A stretch of DNA of 64,000 bases from positions 4,588,001-4,652,000 of the forward strand of contig CM060734.1 of NCBI GenBank assembly GCA_030704615.1. Direction: 5' to 3'. The first letter of the stretch is position 1, and the number at the start of each line of letters is the position of its first letter. The notes beneath the pieces were generated by a model that did no database searches, was not told the origin of the DNA, and saw only the letters and a list, made by a program, of their open reading frames with translations. Source of the DNA: Takakia lepidozioides. Lineage: Eukaryota > Streptophyta > Takakiopsida > Takakiales > Takakiaceae. The position numbers and the translations under genes were made by a program. This document shows positions 47,776 through 56,510 of this stretch, in pieces.

Positions 47776-47854
47776 GAACTTGGGCATGTACATGTTTCCG
47801 TTTCTCGACCTCATGACTGTGATATCGCTCTTCTGACGATTGATGTGGAGAGAC

Positions 47855-48483
47855 ATGTCGTGCGCATACATATCGCTACACAACTACATCGCTGTCCAAA
47901 ACCACACAACACATGTGTACGCCACACACTGGTATACCACTAGTCCACCACTAGTCCAACCACTAGGTTACAACTAGTCAGTCACTATGCGAGCTCACAA
48001 AGTTGAAGCATAAACTCATGCTTATATAACCTCATCACTCAAATACAAGTCAAGCCAAGTGCACCCCACGCCATGGGGAATCCACACTACGGCGCCATAG
48101 CTAGGTGCGGTGAGGCTCAACTCGAGAAAGATGAGCCTCCCGCGCTTGCCGTGAAGATAACCACTCCAGGGCCTAAATCTACCTTGACCCCTGGATTGAC
48201 ACTTGGGCCAATCCCAAATGTCAATATGTAAAAGCTAGCTATTTTCTAGCTAGTTTCACACTAGTGGTAAAATAACTTGACAGTTGTCGTGCGCATACAT
48301 ATCGCTACACAACTACATCGCTGTCCAAAACCACACAACACATGTGCACGCCACACACTAGTATACCACTAGTATACCACTAGTCCACCACTAGTCCAGC
48401 CACTAGTCCAACCACTAGGCTACAACTAGTAAGTCACTAGGCTGCCACTATGCTGCCCACTATGGCAGTCACTAGTCCACACA
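47855..48483 (-). repeat. 3' LTR of G3 with internal duplication
   Basis: On the minus strand it begins TGTGTGGACTAGTG right after a GGGGGGC purine tract and ends GCGCACGACA. A block of about 130-150 bases (47855-47990) recurs at 48286-48440 inside the same LTR, ending in the same GCGCACGACA. ACTAGTGG-type short repeats fill both. A TATATAA box sits at about 48029-48023 (minus). The 3' limit rests on the TG/CA ends, with no second LTR to compare. Confidence 0.6.
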
Positions 48484-48494
48484 ATCGCCCCCCT
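48484..48494 (-). other. Polypurine tract of G3
   Basis: The minus strand reads AGGGGGGCGAT directly before the LTR TG, the position where plus-strand DNA synthesis is primed. Confidence 0.5.
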
Positions 48495-48727
48495 AGCTGG
48501 TGCTTCGGTTGCCACAAGATGTGATAGTGACCATAGCCTCACTAAGTCCTCCACCACTGACCCTACTACACTCAAACTCGATAGATCAAGAGGCCGGGTG
48601 CAAGAGTTGCCCCATCGTTAGTCGCCGTCTTGCAACCTGTGAACTTGAGCCTGGGATCTCGTGTATTGACTCCTATGAGCTTGGCCTCCCATGTCTTGTT
48701 AGCTGCCTCTAGTCATGTCCACTGCCA

Positions 48728-50292
48728 CTATCCCAAGCAGTGTGGACATAACCAATCTCCATCAGGAACCCTCTCAAGAGGTGGTGTCAAGCATCCCATA
48801 TGCCAACCTCTTGAGCATCGATCACACACCAGCATGGTGGCTGCCCCTTTGGCAGACCCACAGAGCATGCACCTCAAACCTGCAGGTACCACTGCCAAGT
48901 TTGGATCAACTTTGCCATCGACATTGGGAAGGTGACATGGCGCACAATTACGCACATGGTCTTTCCAAGTCATGCCATCCCGACCCTCCAAGATCAAGAC
49001 TCCTGAGGGCAACACCTCTCGAACCCTCAGAATAACACGCCCTGCAGTGACATCCAGGGTCGTAGGAGCAGTCTGTTGCAAATAAACATAGTCACCAGGG
49101 CTAAACCTCCGAACCCCAGGACGATATCCTCCACCACGTATAGTGGCATACCTCAACGTATCACGGTGTTGTGCAATGGCAAGGTTCTCAAAAGCCATGG
49201 GCATGACTTTCTTGAACAACTCTGCACGCTGACCACATGCACGTACCCACACGTCCAGATTGTCAAGTTTAAGGACTTGAGCAATGTCCCTACGAATGGC
49301 TGCAGGCAAATCCGGCTCTCGACCAAAGAGAAGGAAATACGGTGAGAATGAGGCAAGTGATGCTTGTTTGTTGAACCTGTAGCCCATGGCTAACCAAGGC
49401 ACCTGAAGATCCCAATCTCCTAGGTGTCCCTTCTGCAAGCCATACTTACGCAAACCCCTCTTCACCGTCTGAACAACTCTCTCTACCAAGCCATCGGCCT
49501 CAGGTGGATCCCGAGAAGTGGTGCGGTGGTCTATGAAGGCTTTATCACACAAAGCCTGAAACTCCCCCAAAAACTCTCTCCCTTGGTCCGTGAGTACCTC
49601 AGCTGGAGCACCAAATCGGCTAAGCACACGATCCAAGAATGCATACGCAGCCCCCTCACTAGCCTTGTCAGGCAATGGAACCAACTCAATCCACTTGGAG
49701 AAGTGCTCCACCATCACCAACACATATCTGTGGTGGTGCATAGTCAGTGGCAACGGTCATGCGAAGTCAAGACTCCACCTGTAGCCCAATCCCATGATTG
49801 ATAAAGGATGCAACTGTGGTGTAGGGGCGTTGAATGAAGCACGTACCCTGTCACACACCATGCACCTAGCCACGAACTGTTGCACCTCTGTATGCATACC
49901 ACGCCACCAATACTGCCCCTGCAGTAAATTGTGAGTGCGTCGCACTCCAAAATGCCCCAACTCCTCATGGGCATGCCGCACTAACCGTGCACGCTGTATG
50001 GGGTAAGGCACAATCCTCACCCGACCATCCTCCCATACTCGGAGCAGGTGTATCCATACTTGAACCTCTTGGCTCGTTGCAGGATCCGATCCCTCTCCTT
50101 GGCAGTCACAGTGGCTGCCGTGTCTCCAGTATGGAGGTAGTCCAACACAGCCGAATCCTCATGTATATCTCGGGTACCACCTGGCTCATCACTAGCCTCA
50201 GGGTCCTCAGACACTCCGTCTACAGTCATCCCTATTGTAGGTCCAACCTGACTCCCGATGCCAAGATACACAAAAAGGCAGATGCATGTCAT
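48728..50292 (-). pseudogene. Integrase with C-terminal PHD finger (G3 pol, 3' half)
   Basis: The H2C2 motif (RHAHEELGHFG...CMVCDRVR) spans about 49980-49830. The integrase core has D in WSLDFA, D in VLTDQGREFLGEF and E in ADGLVERVVQTVK. A segment FSPGDYVYLQQ resembles the post-core beta-barrel. The last 46 codons (about 48870-48731) form a complete Cys4-His-Cys3 PHD finger: CMLC, CDRC, GWHMGC, a PPL turn, and DWLCPHC. PHD fingers usually read the histone H3 tail, as chromodomains do in chromoviruses, so it may steer integration. An in-frame TGA follows DFA, and the frame shifts near 50020. Confidence 0.85.
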
Positions 50293-50348
50293 CCTGGCAC
50301 CATCTCCTTGTCCGTCTCAGCATGCCACCGAGCTCCAGTGTCATCCTG

Positions 50349-51193
50349 CTAGCTCGTGCATGGATTGCGACTCAATCCATCCGCATCTTGATTGATCAAA
50401 CCCAGTCGATGCACAACCTGAAAGTCATACTCCTGGAGTATGAGTGCCCACCGTGCAAGCTTCCCCGTAAGCTTGTTTGACTCCATCAACCACTTGAGTG
50501 GCTGGTGATCCGTGACAAGGGTGAAGAGATTGCCATATAGATAGCACCTGAAGTGTGCCACGGCCCACACTGCAGCTAAGCAATCTCCCTCATATGAGCT
50601 ATACTTAGCCTCTGCAGCGTTGTTCGAGCGGCTAGCATAAGCCACTACAAACTCTCTTCCCTCATCATCCACCTGTGTGAGCACCGCTCCAAGCCCCAGC
50701 ATGCTCCAATCCGTATGCAGCTGAAAGGGACGCCCCCTGATAGGTCGTCTCAGGATAGGCGCCGAGGTCAACCTCGCCTTGAGCTCTTGAAAAGCTCGTT
50801 TCTGCTCATCTTCCCACTGCCACTCCTGGTCCACCTTGGTCAGCTTGGTTAGAGCCTTTGCAATGGCACTAAATCCCTTGACAAACCGTCTATAATAGTT
50901 TGTCAACCCCATGAAAGCTCGAACTCGGCTCACATCCGTGGGGCATGGAATTTATGCAATGGCCTCTACCTTAGTCTGCTGTACCCCCAATCCTCCAGGA
51001 TATATCATGTGACCCAGATACTCAATCTGGTTGTGGAAAAACTTGCACTTCCCCGGATGCAACTTCAATCCGTGCGCTCTCAAGCGCTCTAATACCACAT
51101 GAAGGTGTCTCTCATGCTCCTTCACCGTAGCACTAAAGATGATGATGTCATCTATGTAGCACCGAGCAAAGTCCACCCCTGCTAGAATCCTAT
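50349..51193 (-). pseudogene. Reverse transcriptase (C-terminal part) and RNase H of G3
   Basis: Begins DRILAGVDFARC followed by the catalytic YIDDIIIFS, runs through HPGKCKFFHNQIEYLGHMI, meets an in-frame TAA at 50952-50954, and resumes RVRAFMGLTNYYRRFVKGFS. RNase H follows with PFQLHTDWSMLGLGAVLTQ (first acidic residue), YSSYEGDCLAAVWAVAHFR, TDHQPLKWLM and VVHRLGLINQDADGLSR. Upstream sequence is replaced by a CACTA end in the middle of a codon series, which shows the order of events. Confidence 0.9.
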
Positions 51194-51560
51194 CACTACA
51201 ACAGATTGCGGCTTTTACGACTCTGTGTTATGACTACAAATGCAGTTATGAAAGCCATTTACGACTTCATGACTCTGCAGTCGTAAAACCCTAGTCAGTT
51301 GTGGCATGGCAGATATGACTCGCCAGCCTGGCTGTGACGTGGCGCCTGAGCAGTTGTGGGGGTAGTCATACACGCTGGCTTTACTGAATGACTGAACGGG
51401 TCCATGTCAGCCGATGTGTAAGAGAGACACGTGCTCTCTACAGAACACGCCACGTGTCAGACTGCGACGCCATCCCGACTGCAGAGGAGGGATCAGACAT
51501 CAGCACGTGTCGCATCGTGATTTTGACACGTGGTTCCTCATGTCAATTGACACGCGTCGC
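51194..51560 (+). mobile_element. EnSpm/CACTA transposon terminus
   Basis: The sequence begins CACTACAACAGA, the hallmark end of plant CACTA elements, exactly where the gypsy RT frame breaks. Subterminal copies of TTACGACT and its complement AGTCGTAA follow (51213-51297). TAT precedes it and could be one half of a 3-bp target duplication. The opposite end (a TGTAGTG) was not found before the window end, so the size is unknown; gene fragments downstream may be inside it. Only about 370 bases are assigned here. Confidence 0.7.
51428..51557 (+). promoter_or_regulatory. Cluster of CACGTG (G-box) motifs
   Basis: CACGTG occurs at 51428, 51451, 51504 and 51527, mostly as ACACGTG or CACGTGTC, and a variant CACGCGTC at 51551. 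Four in about 105 bases is far above chance. They may be subterminal transposase-binding repeats or bZIP/bHLH-type G-boxes. Confidence 0.5.
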
Positions 51561-51589
51561 TGTGGGGGGAGGGGGTTGGGGATTTAATT

Positions 51590-51643
51590 TATTGTTATTA
51601 TAATTACTATAATTATTATTATTATTATTATTATTACTTTTGA
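51590..51643 (+). repeat. (ATT)n microsatellite
   Basis: Near-perfect TTATTATTATT run after a G-rich stretch. Confidence 0.8.
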
Positions 51644-51804
51644 CCAACAGGGGACAGTGGCACATTATTAAATAACGAATTTTTGAAATTATATTCTTAG
51701 ATAAAATATTTATTCGCTCAGATACCAAAACACACCCTTACGGGGGAGGAGAGTTTGCCTTAGTGCCTATGCTGAATTGCGTCTGCTACTCTCTGTAATC
51801 TAAT

Positions 51805-52925
51805 AGGCATTCACCTTTTTGCCTCTGTTGTCCCACCATTGACTGGGGTCAGAAAAGTTCATTCCATAGCTTCTCCTCATCTCTGTTACCTGTTTATGGA
51901 TACTTTCCTATTGTCACTTTGGCAGTATCATGTCAAAGTCACTCCAAACTATCTACCATCTACCCATGACCATCTATCCATGCAGGTTTCTTGTAGCTAT
52001 CCTTCCACAGGGAATCATCGGTAGTCTGGAGCTTGAAATCCGGCTCTCTGGGATGATCTGGACCCACACTCTATCCCTGCTCCTTCAGCTATCCATGCCT
52101 CTGCACAGATCATGCATATATCCTTGCATTGTTGTTAGCGGCTGACAATGACAGCCTACACTTGTTCCAGCAAACACCCAACTCAACTTATCACACTAGT
52201 TCATATTCTCAATTGCATTTGCTACTCTATGTAATCCAACAGGCATTTACCTTTTTGCCTCGGTTGTCCCACCATTGACTAGGGTCAGAAAAGTATTCAT
52301 TCCACAGCTTCCCCCCATCTCCGTTAACTATTTTTCGATATTTTCCTGTTTACACATTGGCAATATCATGTCAAAGTCACTCCAAACTAGATTCACTCAA
52401 CCAGCTAACTTGCAGACATTGAAATTTAGGGCCGGTTCTGATAAGAGGGAAAAACAGGGTGAAATGTGTTGAAGAAGGTGCATTTATTAGCAGTGCCTGA
52501 TTTTATCAATTGTGCCGCTACTCCTGCGGCTTCCAGTTCACCATCTACCCATGCAGGTTTCTTATAGCTATTGATCCACAGGTAATAATAGGTAATCATG
52601 TGCTTGAAATCTGGCCCTCTTGGATGAATCTGGACCCATACTCTATCCCTGCTCTTTCAGCTATCACTGCTTCTACAAAAATCATGCATACTTCCTTGCC
52701 TTGCAGCTGATAATGACAGCCTAGATTTGTTCTAGGAAACACCCAACTCAGCTTATCACGTGCTAGTTTCTATGCTGAATTGCGTCTACTCTCTATAATC
52801 TAACAGGCATTAACCTTTTTCCCTCGGTTGTCCCACCATTGACTGGGGTTGGAAAAGTATTCATTCCACAACTTCTCTTCGTCTCTGTGACCTGTTTCTG
52901 GATACTTTCTTATTATCACATTGGC
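51805..52925 (-). pseudogene. OSB-like organellar ssDNA-binding protein, PDF-motif exons
   Basis: The minus strand alternates two exon types. At 52905-52815, 52345-52240 and 51905-51807 the reading is KLWNEYFS(N/D)PSQWWDNRGKK followed by a GT donor. At 52640-52553 and 52062-51975 it is HPR(G/E)PDFK then LW, then SYKKPAW. Together they form the PDF motif of plant OSB proteins, which bind single-stranded DNA in mitochondria or plastids and limit recombination. The first two upstream exons are open. The third has a stop (CCA TAA) and a two-base loss. The ssDNA-binding OB-fold region was not seen. The unit repeats as three segments starting near 51763, 52198 and 52766. Confidence 0.65.
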
Positions 52926-52944
52926 AGTATCATGTCAAAGTTCA

Positions 52945-53520
52945 GATTGACATCTAGTACAATTCCAGCTTGGACGATGTTACCACGAACCTCTTTGCTA
53001 TATTGTAGGGCTGCCAGGCTTGCACACATGTTGCAAACGTAACAAACGCAATGTGGTTGCGCTGCAGTATCCCTTCCCACACCACTTGCTCATAGACCTC
53101 TCCAAAGGGCCTCCATCCCCCGCCGCTGTTGTGCATATCATGGGATCATCATCCTCCATGCACCCCAATTTGGCATACAAGTCCACAAGGGCATAGTTCA
53201 GAACAACATTTGTTTAATTCCAGCTTGGACGATGTCATCACAAACCCCGTCTTCACTCATTGCGTACTCTAGTTAAGTGCAATTATGGGCTAGGCTGGTA
53301 CCACATCTCATTCAGCCATATTATCAAAATAGCCATGTATCTTTGTAGTTGCACCCTGCAACCTTGGCATACATGTCCACTACGGCAACGTTCAGAATCA
53401 CATCAGATACAAAACCAGCTTTGACAATATCACCGTGGACCTCTGTACCCTTTTCCAGGGCTGCCAGGCGTGCATTTGACATTCATATCCACCAAGGCAG
53501 TGTTTAGAGTGAATTCGATA
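52945..53520 (-). pseudogene. PPR (PLS-class) pseudogene remnant
   Basis: The minus strand holds broken pentatricopeptide blocks. From about 53470 it reads ARLAALEKGTEVHGDIVKAG and ILNVAVVDMYAK. Near 53190 it reads LNYALVDLYAKLGCMEDD. Near 53070 it reads GILQRNHIAFVTF. Near 53010 it reads ASLAALQYSKEVRGNIVQAG. EVHG-IV-AG and ALVDMYAK are typical of PLS-type PPR proteins, which bind organellar RNA. At least three frame changes and stops make it non-functional. Confidence 0.65.
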
Positions 53521-53807
53521 CAATCACACTGTGAAGAGAGACATGAGTGAAGCTGTGAAATGAATGCATGATTAACTGGAACTTAGTAGATACTGAAGCA
53601 ATCTGATGCTTCAGTATCACGGTAAGGTAAATTGATAACATGAAGGCAAGAAGGAATACAAATGGGAAGCACAACCATGATTCACTAGCTGTAGGTCATG
53701 ACTGATAGTTCTGAGCGGGCTGAGTGCTTAGAGATATCCAACTCTTCTATCTTGGAGTTTCCACCTCGGATAGCGAAGGGATGGGTGAGTAAAAGCCGTT
53801 CGACAAA

Positions 53808-54378
53808 GTGCAGAGTAATGAAGGGACTCTGGCTGAAGTAATATGCCAGACCAAAGCTGAGATTACCATTGGACAGCTATTGGCTGTGGCACCTCATTGT
53901 AGGCACAGGCTGTATCAAGCAATTAGTCAGATTGGTCATGTGACAGAGAACGCAGACCTGAGCAGCAAGGTGGCAAGTTATAATGTGAAGCCTGAAGGGC
54001 AAGAAACAGTCATGGACTTTGATGATTCTATGCCAGTAATCCAATTGAGAATTGGAAGCACAGATTTGACTGATGTACTGATAGATGGAAGTCAGGAGTG
54101 AATATTATGACAGACCAATTAAGGCAGAAGTTTGGTCTGAGTAACATGAAACCAGCCCCATTTACAGTAACAATGGCAGATCAAAGGAGTGTACAACCAT
54201 TAGGCTTGATAAGAGGAGTTAAGATACAGATTCAGAAGATGGTCTTTAAGATCAGACTGTGTTGAAAATGGATGATGTTATGGAAGCTTACTCCTTATTA
54301 CTGGGTCGACCATGGCTGAAACAGGCCAGGGTATTCCATGACTGGAATTCCCAGTTACTGACTGTGCATGATGGGAAG
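53808..54378 (+). pseudogene. Gypsy protease-region remnant (a third lineage)
   Basis: A frame with PVIQLRIGSTDLTDVLIDG breaks at the active-site region by one missing base, then continues NIMTDQLRQKFGLSN, and further on SLLLGRPWLKQARVFHDWN. ID-G followed by LLGRPWL is the layout of a plant gypsy aspartic protease, different from the DTGASHS type of family G1. It ends abruptly where G1-type gag begins. Confidence 0.6.
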
Positions 54379-54379
54379 C

Positions 54380-55434
54380 ACACGACCGAGGTCCAGACCC
54401 GGAAACCTTGAACTGGAGTGGGTTCAAGGAACTTATAAAGAGACAATTTGTGCCCCTCAACGCGTCTTGGCTCGCCCGGGACAAGATGAGGAATTTGAAG
54501 CAAACGGATGACATTCGGGGATATGTTCAGGCTTTCAATGTGCTGTTGCTCGAAGTCGCGGACATGGCAGAACCAGAAATGGTCTTCAACTTTGTGGCGG
54601 GACTGGCCCAATGGGCCAGGCGGAAGTTGGAGGAGAAGCCACCTAAGACTTTGAACGAGGCAATTGAGAGGGCTGAATGTTTCTTGGATGTCCCTAGGGG
54701 CGAAAGACAAGGCCGTACGGAGCTGAACCACAAGAAGGCCCGGCGGGAGGGTGACTCCTTTCGACTGGAAAAGAAGTGGGATAGGCCATGCGGCGACAAT
54801 GGCACATGGAAATCGAAGGGAGGGCCATCACACGTCAAGGCGGCACCCGGTGCTCCGAAAAGAAAAGCAGGTGCGGCAGCTTATGGCGGACAGAAGGCGA
54901 CCTTCGATGGAGTGTGCTTCAATTGCGGGGAGCCCGGGCACATGGCCAAGAAGTGCACGAAACCCTGACAATTGAACATGACTCGGGCGGCCACGGAGCT
55001 GTCCGAAGATTCAATCAGCCGCTTGGTGGAGGCGGTGGTCGCCAAGACTTGCAAGGTAGGCAACTACTCTTGTGAGTTGTATCAGGAAATGGGCGCCTTG
55101 TGTAAAGGAAGTCAGTTAATGTTCGTGGATGGGATAATTTCCGGAACTAACGTGTCGTTGTTGGTGGACACAAGAGCGTCGCACTCCTTCATGACACCGG
55201 CAACGGCACAAAAGCTGGGGCTCCCGACAAGTGACGTGGGGGCCTCTATTGAGGTGCGTTCTGCCAAAGGAGAACCACAATTGGCGACGAGGTTGGCGTT
55301 CGATGTTCCTCTTCAACTGGGAAGTTGGGAGGGACGTGAGAACTTCACCATTTGCGAGATCGATGGAGTAGATCTCATTTTGGGGATGACCTTTTTGAGC
55401 AAATCCGGAGCGGTCATAGATGGCCTCAAGAGAG
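54380..55434 (+). mobile_element. Internal G1 gypsy fragment (gag to protease)
   Basis: Matches 21297-22339 closely, without LTRs. It starts CACGACCGAGGTCCAG and stops after GATGGCCTCAAGAGAG. Gag core and zinc knuckle (CFNCGEPGHMAKKC) are present. It keeps 13 bases that copy one lost (FVAGLAQWARRK). Its own damage is a TGA at 54966-54968 (CGA in the other copy) and the protease signature DTRASH instead of DTGASH. A fragment with two internal ends suggests deletion or repair-linked insertion rather than normal retrotransposition. Confidence 0.85.
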
Positions 55435-56510
55435 GAGAGCTCCTATTCTGTCAGTTGCCAGCGCAATTCCATCAGTGATGAAGGTCAACGAAGGTCAACA
55501 CGAACATTTCAATCTGCCCAACGAACTTGCCCGGAAAAATTAAAATTTTAGAGTTCGAAATTGAATACAATATCACATTCCAAATGACAGAAGAACCACC
55601 TTCGTTCAACTTAGGTCCAACAAATTTATATTTTTACCTGCATCCCTGAACACTTTCGCAGCACGTAATAAACCAAGGTAGAGATATAAATGGCTAAAAA
55701 ACATGCAGAATTCTTCCACGTACATGCAACCTAGTTTCGAATGTTGCAGTGACCAAAGAAGCCATAAAGAGGGTCACCTTCGTTCACCAAAGGTCATAGT
55801 GGATAGTTGGGCAACCCAAGATGTAAAAAATAGGAGGGCTGAAGGTACAAGCTTGACCCGGTCGGGTGTGATAAAATTCGGAGAAATCGACAGTGGGAAT
55901 TCACATGCATCTACCATAGGTACAAATTGCACAATTGATAAATGTAACAATAGAAAACGAGACACCCTCGTACTCCCTGGGTCATGTCAACTGCATGAAT
56001 GGAATGTATATCTACACAATGACGACCAAGGAAAAAACAAAATGCGACAAAATGGAAGAATGCATTAACTGGGGAATGCAGTTTTGAAAATTCGAGATGA
56101 TGGGAGAATTTCACATGCTTCATAAATGTAACACAGGTGCTAACAAAATGCAAGTATTTGACAAATATCTTCTGGGGTTGTGTCATCTGATCTTATACAC
56201 CACAAGCAAGGACATCACATGGGATTAAATAGCATTATTACCCTTTTTTTTGAAATGTGACATGTATGGTCCCAAAATGTAAATATCCCAAATGTGATGA
56301 AATGTGCTATTCACAAGTGTCCTCAGATCCCAAATCTATTACACAGTCGGGCAAAGCATCGACCGAGCTTGTGCCCATACTACTGTTGGACATGTCACAT
56401 GCCTCGGTAGCCTCGTCCAGAACATAAACATAACTATCATTCCCAAATAAGGACTTCTTCCGTGTCCAGGTGATGGTGTTATCCCACTCCTTGTCGTGAT
56501 TTGATGCCGC
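55435..56510. other. No gene recognised
   Basis: Spacer with GAAGGTCAACGAAGGTCAAC and two CACCTTCGTTCA-type blocks (about 55588 and 55780). A 121-codon frame at 55703-56068 shows no motif. Confidence 0.35.

Larger units (their letters stand above)
47855..51193 (-). mobile_element. Ty3/gypsy retrotransposon with integrase-PHD fusion (family G3), 5' part lost
   Basis: Reading on the minus strand: RT from just before the catalytic YIDD motif, RNase H, H2C2 zinc motif, integrase core, a C-terminal extension, a PHD finger, then a purine tract and an LTR of about 629 bases. RT-RNaseH-integrase order marks Ty3/gypsy. The RT is interrupted at 51,193/51,194 by a CACTA terminus, so gag, protease, the N-terminal RT half and the 5' LTR are missing. 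In-frame stops at 50952-50954 and about 49755 and a frameshift near 50020 inactivate it. Confidence 0.85.

Noticed and set aside
47166-47943. Several 90-176 codon frames across the palindrome array
   Set aside because: The repeated palindrome keeps many frames open on both strands with repetitive NAVPHF or CGTAF peptides; a repeat artefact.
49754-49757. Programmed readthrough of the TGA in the integrase
   Set aside because: A second stop in the RT and a frameshift near 50,020 in the same element make ordinary decay the simpler explanation.
55435-56510. A third palindrome family near copy B
   Set aside because: CACCTTCGTT and AACGAAGGTC pieces occur a few times but do not form consistent inverted pairs or lie in the introns of copy B.
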